DNA of 64,000 nucleotides, taken from Methylophilaceae bacterium. Its GTDB lineage: Bacteria; Pseudomonadota; Gammaproteobacteria; Burkholderiales; Methylophilaceae. The stretch spans positions 1-64,000 of the forward strand of contig CAJPFK010000038.1 of the NCBI GenBank assembly GCA_905339275.1, given 5' to 3'. The translations under genes were made by a program, and so were the position numbers. Numbering within the stretch: position 1 is the first letter of the stretch; each line of letters starts with the position of its first letter. Of the stretch, positions 19,254-27,879 are shown piece after piece. The notes beneath the pieces were generated by a model that saw only the letters and a program-made list of their open reading frames with translations, had not been told where the DNA came from and searched no databases.

Positions 19254-20744
19254 TTGCCTGATTTGTTACCTACCTTACGCCCCGGATTCCATCAAACCTT
19301 CATGACAGCTCTCCAATTGAGTTGTCTTTTTCTGCTTGCTCCCCCAGGCGTAGCGCACGCCGGGAAAAGCATCTGGTACAGCGATGGCGACCCGCTTGGA
19401 ACGGAAGCGCTTACGCCCCCCTCCATCCCGCCGGCCTATTTGAATGAGAGCCTGGGCCAGGAATGCGCCGCACTGGATTTCAAGCAACTGCTGACGCTCG
19501 CCGATGTTGCAAACTCGGCGCTTTGCAACAACCCGCAAACCAGGGAAGCATGGGCCAGCGCCAGACAGCAGGCAGCACAGCTCGGCATCGCAAAATCGGC
19601 CTACCTGCCATCCGTCAACAATACGCTTTCCGGCAACCTGAATGCAGCCAGCCCGGAATCCTCGCAGCGTAACAATCCTTACAGCAACCTGAACAACAAC
19701 CTGGTTGCCTCTTACCTGCTATACGACTTTGGCAACCGCGACGCCAATCTGGAAAATGCACGCCAGTTATTGCAGGCGGCCAGTGCCAGTCAAAGCAGCG
19801 TAATACAGAATGTGCTGCTTTCCGTAATCCGGGCTTATTACCAGGTGCAAGCGGGCATTGCGGCATTGCAGGCTGCCCAGGAATCCGAACGCGCCAGCGA
19901 AGAAAGCTTCAAGGCTGCAGATGCGCGCTACAAGGCCGGGGTGGCAACACCTGCGGACAAATTGCAGGCGCAGACATCCTATGCGCAAACCACGCTGACC
20001 CGCATTACCGCGGAAGGCGACCTGAAAACGGCTTATGGCACATTGGCCAACGTCATGGGCCTGGATGCCAGCCAACCGCTGCAACTCACGCCGACTTCGG
20101 CCGTGAATGCCGGTGCGGTTATCGAGCAGGACATCAACGCGCTGATCGAGCAGGCGCGCTTACGCAGGCCGGATCTGATCGCCAGCGAGGCGCAACTGAA
20201 GGCGGCCGAGGCCAGCATAGAAGCAAGCCGTGCCGCATCGAAGCCGACCGTGTCCGTCTCGGTCGCCAACAGCTCCCAGAACGGCAGCGACATCAGTGCC
20301 AGCAATACCGGCTCGATCGGATTGAGCGTATCGATTCCGCTATTCGGCGGCTATGAGCCCAGCTACCGCATCCGCAGTGCTGAAGCGGCCGCTGAAGTGC
20401 GCGCAGCACAACGCGATCGACTGAAATTACAGATTTCGCTCGATGTCTGGAGCGCCTATCAAGGCTTGCGCACGGCAAATGAATCGGTTCGTGCCGCTGC
20501 CGTTCTCGTTGAAAGCGCCGAAGAATCGTCCCGCGTTGCCCTCGGCCGTTACAAGGCCGGCGTCGGCAATATTCTTGACACCCTGAACGCGCAAAGCGCG
20601 CTCGCCAGCGCAAGACAGCAGAAGATACAGGCCGACCTCAACTGGAATATCGCCCGCGCCAACCTGGCTCAGGCACTGGGAGCCCTGGATAACGCCATGA
20701 TTCAATCCTTGCCGGAAGGTGAAGTTTCCGCATTTATCCCGTAA
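19254..20744 (+). CDS. TolC-family outer-membrane efflux protein
   Basis: About 496 residues with an N-terminal signal sequence (core LQLSCLFLLAPPGVAHA) and two OEP repeats typical of TolC-like trimeric channels: long alanine- and glutamine-rich helices such as AREAWASARQQAAQLGIAKSAY in the first half and VRAAAVLVESAEESSRVAL with GRYKAGVGNILDTLNAQ in the second. The start is uncertain: TTG at 19254 provides a positively charged leader, whereas ATG at 19302 gives a shorter peptide lacking basic residues; neither has a clear ribosome site. It leads an operon with a MacA-like adaptor and a split MacB-type ABC transporter, so it should be the outer-membrane duct. Confidence 0.9.
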   Translation: MPDLLPTLRPGFHQTFMTALQLSCLFLLAPPGVAHAGKSIWYSDGDPLGTEALTPPSIPPAYLNESLGQECAALDFKQLLTLADVANSALCNNPQTREAWASARQQAAQLGIAKSAYLPSVNNTLSGNLNAASPESSQRNNPYSNLNNNLVASYLLYDFGNRDANLENARQLLQAASASQSSVIQNVLLSVIRAYYQVQAGIAALQAAQESERASEESFKAADARYKAGVATPADKLQAQTSYAQTTLTRITAEGDLKTAYGTLANVMGLDASQPLQLTPTSAVNAGAVIEQDINALIEQARLRRPDLIASEAQLKAAEASIEASRAASKPTVSVSVANSSQNGSDISASNTGSIGLSVSIPLFGGYEPSYRIRSAEAAAEVRAAQRDRLKLQISLDVWSAYQGLRTANESVRAAAVLVESAEESSRVALGRYKAGVGNILDTLNAQSALASARQQKIQADLNWNIARANLAQALGALDNAMIQSLPEGEVSAFIP

Positions 20745-20788
20745 ATCGGGGAATGGCCTGGAATTATAAATTGGGGAAAAACAGCACC

Positions 20789-21961
20789 ATGATGAAAAAA
20801 GTCTTCACTGGCCTGATCTTGCTGGCGATTGCCGCAGGCGGCGCCTACTACTATAAAAAGAGCAGCGCCCCGAAACCGGAAGATATCTATCGCCAGCAGG
20901 AGATCACACGCGGCGATGTCGCCCAGAGCGTTTCTGCCAATGGCACCCTCAACCCCGTTACCGTGGTCAGTGTCGGCACGCAGGTTTCAGGGCGCGTCAG
21001 CAAACTCTATGTGGATTACAACGACAAGGTCGAGAAAGGCCAGATTCTGCTGGAACTGGATAACTCGCTGTTTACCGCGCAAATTGCGCAGACCATGGGC
21101 AATATCAGGAACATACAGGCTTCGGTAGACCTGGCCGAGGCCAATGAAGCCCGCATACGTTCGCTTTATGCCCAGGAATATGTCTCCCGGCAGGAACTGG
21201 ATCAAGCGGTGCAGGCGCTGAAATCGGCGCGCGCGCAACTTGAAACCAGCCGCGCGCAATTGAAGCGCGACGAGACCAATCTCGGCTACTCCATCATACG
21301 ATCGCCAGTCTCCGGTGTCGTCATCGACCGGATTGTCGATATCGGGCAGACCGTGGCAGCCAGCTTCCAGACACCGGAACTGATCAGGATCGCGCAGGAT
21401 TTATCCAAGATGCAGATCAATTCGAGTTTCGCCGAGGCCGATATCGGCAACATCAAGGTCGGGCAAAAAGCCAGGTTCAATGTCGATGCCTTCCCGAACC
21501 GGTCTTTTGAAGGCGAAGTCAAGCAACTGCGCCTGAACCCGACCGTGACCTCGAACGTGGTGACTTATGACGTGGTGGTTTCGGTCGACAACCCGGACGA
21601 AATTCTTTTGCCGGGAATGACGGCCTATGTCAGCATTGAAATCGCCAATCAGGCGGATGTCCTGCTCGCGCCCAATGCCGCGTTGCGTTACAAACCCAGG
21701 CTGGACGAAAATGCCGCCGGTGCAGGAAACACCATGAATTCGCGTCGCTCGAAGTCGGGTGCGGATAACATGGGATCGGGCAAGATTCACGTGCTTCGCA
21801 ACGGAAAGGTCGAGGCGATTCCCGTGCATGTCGGCATCTCCGATGGGCGCATGACCGAGATCGACACCGATGCGCTGAAACCCGGAGACAAAGTGATTGT
21901 CGGCGAAAAACAGGGTCAGGAACCCACATCGTCGAGCACGATGCGGTTCAGGATGTTCTGA
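20789..21961 (+). CDS. MacA-like periplasmic adaptor (HlyD/RND-type membrane fusion protein)
   Basis: About 390 residues. An N-terminal membrane anchor (VFTGLILLAIAAGGAYYY) is followed by a barrel-sandwich hybrid domain (VSANGTLNPVTVVSVGTQVSGRV ... GYSIIRSPVSGVVIDR), a coiled-coil hairpin between these halves (about residues 85-160), and beta-barrel and membrane-proximal domains. This is the layout of MacA, which links MacB to TolC. ATG at 20789 follows a GGGGAA site; an upstream ATG at 20753 is possible. The stop overlaps the start of the ATPase gene (TGATG), implying coupled translation. Confidence 0.9.
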   Translation: MMKKVFTGLILLAIAAGGAYYYKKSSAPKPEDIYRQQEITRGDVAQSVSANGTLNPVTVVSVGTQVSGRVSKLYVDYNDKVEKGQILLELDNSLFTAQIAQTMGNIRNIQASVDLAEANEARIRSLYAQEYVSRQELDQAVQALKSARAQLETSRAQLKRDETNLGYSIIRSPVSGVVIDRIVDIGQTVAASFQTPELIRIAQDLSKMQINSSFAEADIGNIKVGQKARFNVDAFPNRSFEGEVKQLRLNPTVTSNVVTYDVVVSVDNPDEILLPGMTAYVSIEIANQADVLLAPNAALRYKPRLDENAAGAGNTMNSRRSKSGADNMGSGKIHVLRNGKVEAIPVHVGISDGRMTEIDTDALKPGDKVIVGEKQGQEPTSSSTMRFRMF

Positions 21962-22689
21962 TGAGCCAGAATATCATTCAGGTACGCGACCTGTACAAGG
22001 ATTACCAGACTGCCCTCGGCCCTTTCCCGGTGCTGAAGGAGGTGAACCTGTCCGTTGCATTCGGCGATTATGTGGCCATCATGGGGCCATCCGGTTCCGG
22101 CAAATCCACTTTCATGAATATTCTCGGTTGCCTGGACAAGCCCAGCAGCGGCGAATACATGCTCGACGGCTATCCGGTGGACAAACTGGACGATGCGACA
22201 CTCGCAAAACTACGCAACCGTACGATCGGCTTCGTTTTCCAGGGCTTTAATCTGCTGTCACGCTCCAACCTGCTGGATAACGTCTCCCTGCCATTGGTCT
22301 ACGCAGGCATCAGTAAAAATGAACGCCACGCAAGGGCGAAAGTCGTCCTGGAGAAAGTCGGCCTCGGCAACTACCTGCAATCGCTGCCGAACCAGATATC
22401 CGGGGGACAGCAGCAGCGCGTTGCCATCGCGCGGGCACTGATCAATCAACCGCGGCTGATCCTCGCTGACGAACCGACAGGCAATCTGGACAGCAAGACC
22501 AGCGAAGACATCATGCAATTCTTCAAGGAGTTGAATGATGACGGCATTACCATCGTGCTGGTCACCCATGAACCGGATATTGCAGAACATGCAAAACGCC
22601 AGGTGAGGTTCCTGGATGGCCGCATTGTCCAGGATTCCCTGACGACGGCCAAAACCCCGTACCTGCTTACGCCCGCGGAGGCAAATTAA
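21961..22689 (+). CDS. MacB-type ABC transporter ATP-binding protein
   Basis: A 242-residue cytoplasmic ATPase of the LolD/MacB class: Walker A GPSGSGKST, Q-loop FQGFNLL, signature ISGGQQQRVAIARAL, Walker B LILADEPTGNLD, and switch His in VTHEPD. In E. coli MacB this domain is fused to the permease; here the two are separate genes that abut. Possible exports are macrolides, lipoproteins or siderophores; the sequence does not say which. Confidence 0.93.
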   Translation: MSQNIIQVRDLYKDYQTALGPFPVLKEVNLSVAFGDYVAIMGPSGSGKSTFMNILGCLDKPSSGEYMLDGYPVDKLDDATLAKLRNRTIGFVFQGFNLLSRSNLLDNVSLPLVYAGISKNERHARAKVVLEKVGLGNYLQSLPNQISGGQQQRVAIARALINQPRLILADEPTGNLDSKTSEDIMQFFKELNDDGITIVLVTHEPDIAEHAKRQVRFLDGRIVQDSLTTAKTPYLLTPAEAN

Positions 22690-23910
22690 TTGTTCGGCGC
22701 CATGTTGGGTGAAGCCTGGCATGCCATGGGCGCCAATCGCCTGCGCACCTTCCTGACCATGCTCGGAATGATGATAGGCGTCAGTGCTGTCGTCCTGATG
22801 ATGGCTGTCGGCCAGGGTGCACAGGAATCGGTGAAAGAGTCGATCAATTCCATGGGAAGCAATCTCTTCATCGTGCTCTCTGGTTCCAGAACTGCTGGCG
22901 GTGCGCGTCTTGGCGGCGGCAATGCCCCATCGCTCACCGTGCAGGATGCCGAAGCCATAGAACAGCTTGACGGCGTGAATGCGGTTGCCCCGGTCAGCAT
23001 GGGCAATGCGCAGGTCATTTTTGGTTCCAACAACTGGGCGACCAGCATCATAGGCTCGACACCGGACTACCTGGAGGTGCGTTCATGGGGCCTGGAGGAT
23101 GGTTATGTCTTCTCGGACTCAGACATCCGCTCGGCAACCCGCGTCGCCCTGATAGGCAAAACCGTCGTGGAAAACCTGTTTGGCGACATTGACCCCGTCG
23201 GTAAAACCATACGCATCAAACAGGCGCCATTCGTTGTGCTCGGCGTACTGGACAGCAAGGGCCAGAGCCTCGATGGCCGCGACCAGGATGACACCATCAT
23301 CGTGCCATTGACCACCGCGCAGCGAAAGCTGTTCGGCGGGCAATTTGTGAACAGCGTGCGCATGGTCATGGTGCAGGCCTCGAGCCCCCAGAGCATGGCC
23401 ATGGTCGAGGAAAGCATGAACAGCCTGCTGAGGCAGCGGCACAAACTGAGAGAAGATGACGAGAACGACTTCTTTGTACGCAACCTGACGGCAGCCGCCG
23501 ACTCCGCGGCCGAAACTGCACGCACCATGTCCCTGCTGCTCGGGGCTATCGCCTCGGTTTCCCTGCTGGTCGGCGGCATCGGCATCATGAACATCATGCT
23601 GGTATCCGTGACTGAGCGTACACGCGAAATCGGCATCCGCATGGCGATTGGCGCGCGCGAGCGGGATATCCTGCTGCAATTCCTGCTCGAAGCCATCATG
23701 ATATCCATCGTGGGCTGCCTGATCGGCCTGCTCATTGGAATCGGCGGCGCACTGCTGGTGAACCACCTGACGGAGGCGGCAATTGTAATCTCCAGCAACT
23801 CCATCACGACCGCTTTTGGCGTCGCAGCAACTGTCGGCATCTTCTTCGGCTTCTATCCTGCCCGCAAGGCAGCGCGCCTGAATCCGATAGAAGCACTGCG
23901 CTATCAATAG
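22690..23910 (+). CDS. MacB/FtsX-type ABC transporter permease
   Basis: The 406-residue product has one membrane helix near the N-terminus (MLGMMIGVSAVVLMMAVGQG), a large periplasmic MacB core domain (about 45-270) and three C-terminal helices with the FtsX motif VTERTREIGIRMAIGA. The TTG start directly follows the ATPase stop codon and is supported by a GGAGG site 8 nt upstream inside that gene. It ends the tripartite efflux operon and converges on the small DUF2788-like gene. Confidence 0.92.
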   Translation: MFGAMLGEAWHAMGANRLRTFLTMLGMMIGVSAVVLMMAVGQGAQESVKESINSMGSNLFIVLSGSRTAGGARLGGGNAPSLTVQDAEAIEQLDGVNAVAPVSMGNAQVIFGSNNWATSIIGSTPDYLEVRSWGLEDGYVFSDSDIRSATRVALIGKTVVENLFGDIDPVGKTIRIKQAPFVVLGVLDSKGQSLDGRDQDDTIIVPLTTAQRKLFGGQFVNSVRMVMVQASSPQSMAMVEESMNSLLRQRHKLREDDENDFFVRNLTAAADSAAETARTMSLLLGAIASVSLLVGGIGIMNIMLVSVTERTREIGIRMAIGARERDILLQFLLEAIMISIVGCLIGLLIGIGGALLVNHLTEAAIVISSNSITTAFGVAATVGIFFGFYPARKAARLNPIEALRYQ

Positions 23911-23970
23911 CGAGTAAGGCACCGCCCATCTGCTGACGGCAATTACGGTAGTTGAAACGCCATCCGGAGG

Positions 23971-24195
23971 CTATTCAATGCCCAGCGTGTATTGAATCAG
24001 GTATTTTGCCGTAAAGCCGACCAGGCCGAGCGTCAACCCGAGAAACAGGACGAACGTCCCGAATTTCCCGGCTTTCGACTGCCAGGCCAGATGGGCCACG
24101 ATAAGCAGCATCATGAGCATCAGGCCGCCGACGCCGAACGTCATGCCGAATTCCGTGACCTGTGCTTCCGTCAATCCAAAAACCGTTGTTTGCAT
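23971..24195 (-). CDS. DUF2788-like small membrane protein
   Basis: The 74-residue product has two predicted membrane helices (about 18-37 and 48-66) joined by SKAGKFGT, which is characteristic of DUF2788 proteins. I chose the ATG at 24195 because a GGAGGG ribosome site lies just upstream; a longer frame reaches further but lacks one. Function unknown. It is divergent from the FNR-box promoter of ompW. Confidence 0.75.
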   Translation of the reverse strand: MQTTVFGLTEAQVTEFGMTFGVGGLMLMMLLIVAHLAWQSKAGKFGTFVLFLGLTLGLVGFTAKYLIQYTLGIE

Positions 24196-24300
24196 ACGCC
24201 CTCCGACGTTCCAGACGACGAGCAGTATATTGTTTTTTTGAGACAGTATCCCGGCTCCCGCATCGTTTTCTGCGTGCATGGAGCCCTATTACAAGTTTTA

Positions 24301-24342
24301 TTGATTTACATCAATTAGCAGCATAAGCATCCACCCCAGAAT
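24301..24342 (+). promoter_or_regulatory. FNR-dependent promoter of ompW-cytochrome operon
   Basis: A perfect FNR box TTGATTTACATCAA (24301-24314), a 22-nt gap and a CAGAAT -10-like hexamer (24337-24342). The box would be centred at -41.5 of a start near 24349, the class II activator position. Confidence 0.75.
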
Positions 24343-24391
24343 GCAATTGAAATTTTTCAACACCAACTTTTGATTGCACGGGAGACAGGAA

Positions 24392-25084
24392 ATGAAGAAA
24401 ACCATGCTGGCAGTTGCTTTGGCAGCCACATTCACGCCACATTTTGCTTTTGCGGAAGCAGGCGATTTTGTTGTAAGACTGAGAGCAGTAAACGTATCAC
24501 CTAATGAAGACAGCAAACTGGGAAAAACCGTGAATGGTGCTTTGGGTGCGACAGTTATGACGCCAAGCGCAGATCTGAAAGTCAACGACAATATTATTCC
24601 AGAGTTGGATTTTTCTTATTACATCACCAAGAACATTGCTGCCGAACTGATTCTGGCACTTGGTACCAAGCACGATGTAAGAGTTAGTGGCGATGCTCTA
24701 ACGACGGTGACTGACCAAAAACTCGGGTCGGTAGATTTGCTGCCCCCAACCCTGACATTACAATGGCACTTCAATCCTGACCAAACGTTCGATCCCTATA
24801 TCGGTGCCGGCGTCAACTACACTTACATGCTTGATCGCAATCTTAAATTCTCAAGCGGCCCTTTGACAGGGACCAAAATCAAGATCGATAACGACAGCTG
24901 GGGATTTGTTGCGCAGGCAGGTTTCGATATCAACCTGAAAGATGGATGGCTTATCAATGCCGATGTCAAATACGTCACTATTGATACCGATGTCAAAGCC
25001 AAAATCGGGGGAAACTGGACCAAGATCGACTCGCTGGATATCAACCCATGGGTCTTCGGCATCGGTATCGGTAAACGCTTCTAA
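24392..25084 (+). CDS. ompW: OmpW-family outer-membrane protein
   Basis: The 230-residue product has a signal peptide (MKKTMLAVALAATFTPHFAFA) and an eight-stranded beta-barrel of the OmpW family: DFVVRLRAVNVSPN start, the DISYFITPN-like DFSYYITKNIAAELI, LPPTLTLQWHF, and the terminal INPWVFGIGIGKRF ending in phenylalanine as outer-membrane proteins do. An AGGA site precedes the ATG at 24392; the ORF extends six codons upstream without support. In enterobacteria ompW is induced by FNR under oxygen limitation, in line with the FNR box here. Confidence 0.94.
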   Translation: MKKTMLAVALAATFTPHFAFAEAGDFVVRLRAVNVSPNEDSKLGKTVNGALGATVMTPSADLKVNDNIIPELDFSYYITKNIAAELILALGTKHDVRVSGDALTTVTDQKLGSVDLLPPTLTLQWHFNPDQTFDPYIGAGVNYTYMLDRNLKFSSGPLTGTKIKIDNDSWGFVAQAGFDINLKDGWLINADVKYVTIDTDVKAKIGGNWTKIDSLDINPWVFGIGIGKRF

Positions 25085-25111
25085 GCTTGGCTCCAGGCAG
25101 GTTTTTCCATC

Positions 25112-25537
25112 ATGCTGAAAAAAATGATCTACGCCCTGCTGCTGACAACTGCCGTTGTCAGTTTGCAGGCGAATGCAGACGTTGTGGCTGCGCGGAAACT
25201 GGCGCACAAGTACGAAGTCTTCGCCAAGCATATCAACCCTGCCTACAAGGGTCTTTCTGCTGAAGATGGCCATGCCTTCTACAGCAGGGAGATTCTGGTA
25301 CGCAGCCATAACATCTCCTGCGCGTCATGCCATACCGGCAACCCCGGCAACAAGGGCAGGCACATCGTGACCGACAAGCCGATACGCCCGCTGGCGCCGG
25401 CCAGGAATGCAAAACGCTTTGCATCCGTGGACAAGGTGGAAAAAAACTTCGATAAACATTGTCTGGATATCATCGGCCGCCAATGCAGCGCCGAGGAAAA
25501 GGGTAACTTTATCGCCTACTTGCTGACTATCAAGTAA
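25112..25537 (+). CDS. DUF1924-like monohaem cytochrome c
   Basis: The 141-residue product has a signal peptide ending about ANA and one c-type haem motif CASCH (residues 70-74). A second cysteine pair (HCLDIIGRQC) may form a disulphide. The SREILVRSHNISCASCH region resembles DUF1924 proteins, which are related to the SHP haem proteins. It is periplasmic. It starts 27 nt after ompW and is 4 nt from the cytochrome b gene that follows, so the two cytochromes probably form an electron-transfer pair. The family name is from memory of the motif and moderately sure. Confidence 0.75.
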   Translation: MLKKMIYALLLTTAVVSLQANADVVAARKLAHKYEVFAKHINPAYKGLSAEDGHAFYSREILVRSHNISCASCHTGNPGNKGRHIVTDKPIRPLAPARNAKRFASVDKVEKNFDKHCLDIIGRQCSAEEKGNFIAYLLTIK

Positions 25538-25541
25538 CGCC

Positions 25542-26066
25542 ATGGAATATGTCTGGGATCGTTTTGTACGATCTTTCCACTGGTTGCTGGTGCTGGCATT
25601 TGCAGTTGCGTTCTACACCCATGAATCGGAGTGGGACAGGAATATACACATCATGTCGGGATATCTGGCCGGCATTTTGATCCTGAGCCGAATCGTCTGG
25701 GGGTTCAAGGCAAAAGGCTATGCGAATTTCCATAGCTTTCCGCCCGACCTGCTATCCGGTATGAAATATCTGCAATTGATCCTGACAGGCCATGCCCCCC
25801 GCTATATCGGGCATAACCCGACAGGCGGACTGGTGATTTATGCGATGCTGGCCATCGGTGCCCTGACCATACTGACCGGGATCGTGGTGCTGAATGACGC
25901 CTTGTTCTGGGTTGATCCTTCGGGCATGGACACGCTGCATGATGTATTCGCCTGGACATGGCTGGTTCTGGTCATCGGCCATATTCTGGGTGTATTGCTG
26001 GAAAGTTATTTGCACGAGGAGAATCTGATCCAATCGATGCTGACCGGTTACAAGCAGCATAAATAA
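25542..26066 (+). CDS. Cytochrome b561-type membrane protein
   Basis: A 174-residue integral membrane protein with four hydrophobic segments and the b-haem histidines expected for the Ni-hydrogenase/b561 family: WDRFVRSFHWLLVLAF near the start, HIMSGYLAGILILSRIVWGF, and HDVFAWTWLVLVIGHILGVLLES near the end. It would pass electrons between the quinone pool and the neighbouring periplasmic cytochrome c. It is the last gene of the ompW operon and is followed by an intrinsic terminator. Confidence 0.88.
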   Translation: MEYVWDRFVRSFHWLLVLAFAVAFYTHESEWDRNIHIMSGYLAGILILSRIVWGFKAKGYANFHSFPPDLLSGMKYLQLILTGHAPRYIGHNPTGGLVIYAMLAIGALTILTGIVVLNDALFWVDPSGMDTLHDVFAWTWLVLVIGHILGVLLESYLHEENLIQSMLTGYKQHK

Positions 26067-26095
26067 ACCGGCACAGATTTCAAGACTCCACACTC

Positions 26096-26128
26096 GCCTC
26101 TGCTGCTCTTTGGTAGAGGCATTTTTTT
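26096..26128 (+). terminator. Intrinsic terminator of the ompW-cytochrome operon
   Basis: GCCTCT and AGAGGC flank a 13-nt loop and are followed by A then seven T residues. Confidence 0.8.
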
Positions 26129-26267
26129 ACCTGCTGATCGGATACGGCCCGGCGTTTTGTGTAATACAGGGGATACGGAACGCGCAAAAAACGAGACTGG
26201 ATCACCCGGAACAGAGCGACCCAGAATCGGATATTCGCTTCAAAGCCTGAACAATCAGCCAGAAGGC

Positions 26268-27680
26268 CTAGATAATCTTGGAAAAGCGTGCCCGGTTCCT
26301 GTCCGCTTGCAGATAGCGATCAAACACCATCGCGATCCCGCGGACGAAGAACCAGCCGCTGCTGGTGACCTGTATGCCATGCATGTCGACTTCAACCAGG
26401 CCGTCCTTGACCATCTCTTGCAGCTTGATCAGCTCCGGCTCGAAGTATCGCCTGAAATCGATCAGGTAAGCCAGGTTGATGGACTCGTACTGTATCCTGC
26501 CCTGGCACATCAGCGCCATGATGACGGCACGGCGTACCAGGTCATCCCTCGATAGCGCCAGCCCGCGCACAATAGGAAAACGGCCCTGCTCCAGATGGTC
26601 GTAGTAATCTTCCAGCGACTTGGTATTCTGGCTGTAGGTCGCCCCCACCCGGCCGATTGCCGATACGCCCAGGCTGATCTGGTCGCAGTCGGGCTGCGTG
26701 CTGTAACCCTGAAAATTGCGATGCAACCTGCCCTGACGCTTGGCAACGGCAAGGGCATCGTCAGGCAGGGCAAAATGGTCCATGCCGACATAGACGTAGC
26801 CATCGGCATGAAACGCTGCTATCGCATCCGACAGCATCTGCAATTTACCTGCCGGCGGAGGTAGGTCCTCGGCCTTGATCCTGCGTTGCGGCTTGAAGCG
26901 TTCAGGCAGGTGCGCATAGGCGTAAAGCGCAATACGATCAGGCCTGAGCTTCGCCACCTGCGCCAGCGTGCGCTGGAAAGACTCCGGCGTCTGCTTGGGC
27001 AGGCCGTAAATCAGGTCGACATTGATCGATTCGAAACCGAGGCTGCGTGCAATAGCAACCAGATCAAACACCTGCTCTGCCGGCTGAATGCGATGTACGG
27101 CCTTCTGTACTTCATGATCGAAATCCTGCACACCGAAACTGAGCCGGTTGAAGCCAAGCTCGGCCAGGCGTTTCAGGCGTTCTTCATCCACCGTGCGCGG
27201 ATCGACCTCGATCGAATGCTCCCCGGTAGGCGCGATGACGAAATTACGGCCCAGCATGGCCATTAATTCCGCCAGTTCGTCATCACTGAAGAAGGTGGGC
27301 GTACCCCCGCCCAGGTGCAACTGGGTAATGGTCTGGCCTTTGCCCAGCTTGCTGACGTACAAATCCACCTCGCGGCTGAGATAGCGCAGGTACTCTGCTG
27401 CGCGTTCATGATGCTTGGTCACAATCTTGTTGCAGGCGCAGTAGAAGCAGAGCGAATCGCAGAAAGGAATATGTACGTAGAGCGAAAGAGGGAAAGCCAG
27501 CCCGCCCATGCAGCGCTGCTCGAGTGCCTGCATGAACTCGTTCTCGCCGAATGCCTCGACAAACCGGTCGGCAGTAGGATAGGAAGTATATCGTGGCCCC
27601 GCGACATCGAATCGCTGCAATATCTCTGGCGTCAGCTCTGGCAGCGTTTGAATCGGGCGCCCGGTCGTGTCTGCAATCAT
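26268..27680 (-). CDS. hemN: Oxygen-independent coproporphyrinogen III oxidase
   Basis: A radical-SAM enzyme that decarboxylates coproporphyrinogen III to protoporphyrinogen IX without oxygen, for haem synthesis under oxygen limitation. The 470-residue length fits HemN proper. Visible are GPRYTSYPTADRF, the HIPFCDSLCFYCAC cluster motif (CxxxCxxC plus an extra Cys), HLGGGTPTF, GFNRLSFGVQDFD, and the C-terminal domain with CQGRIQYESI. It is divergent from fnr across a region holding a perfect FNR box and supplies haem for the cytochromes encoded nearby. Confidence 0.96.
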   Translation of the reverse strand: MIADTTGRPIQTLPELTPEILQRFDVAGPRYTSYPTADRFVEAFGENEFMQALEQRCMGGLAFPLSLYVHIPFCDSLCFYCACNKIVTKHHERAAEYLRYLSREVDLYVSKLGKGQTITQLHLGGGTPTFFSDDELAELMAMLGRNFVIAPTGEHSIEVDPRTVDEERLKRLAELGFNRLSFGVQDFDHEVQKAVHRIQPAEQVFDLVAIARSLGFESINVDLIYGLPKQTPESFQRTLAQVAKLRPDRIALYAYAHLPERFKPQRRIKAEDLPPPAGKLQMLSDAIAAFHADGYVYVGMDHFALPDDALAVAKRQGRLHRNFQGYSTQPDCDQISLGVSAIGRVGATYSQNTKSLEDYYDHLEQGRFPIVRGLALSRDDLVRRAVIMALMCQGRIQYESINLAYLIDFRRYFEPELIKLQEMVKDGLVEVDMHGIQVTSSGWFFVRGIAMVFDRYLQADRNRARFSKII

Positions 27681-27733
27681 TTGGGAATTCCGGATAATTT
27701 ACGTGACTGTGCCTGTTATCAGCCGGAAATTCT

Positions 27734-27775
27734 TTGATGCAAATCAATAACTCCCAAAGATTTTGCAGGGATAAT
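27734..27775 (+). promoter_or_regulatory. FNR box and promoter of fnr (shared hemN/fnr intergenic region)
   Basis: A perfect box TTGATGCAAATCAA (27734-27747), a 22-nt gap, then GATAAT (27770-27775). The box is centred at -41.5 of a start near 27782. In the hemN direction the hexamer at the equivalent place (CACAGT) is weak, so control of hemN from the same box is less clear. Confidence 0.75.
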
Positions 27776-27879
27776 TCACCCCGTTTTCCACGGATACCCT
27801 AAGATTGACAGGCCGACACCCTTTCAACGAGCCGGCAAACGCGGTAAGCTCTGTCCTTGAAACTTCCAACGCGCTCTAT

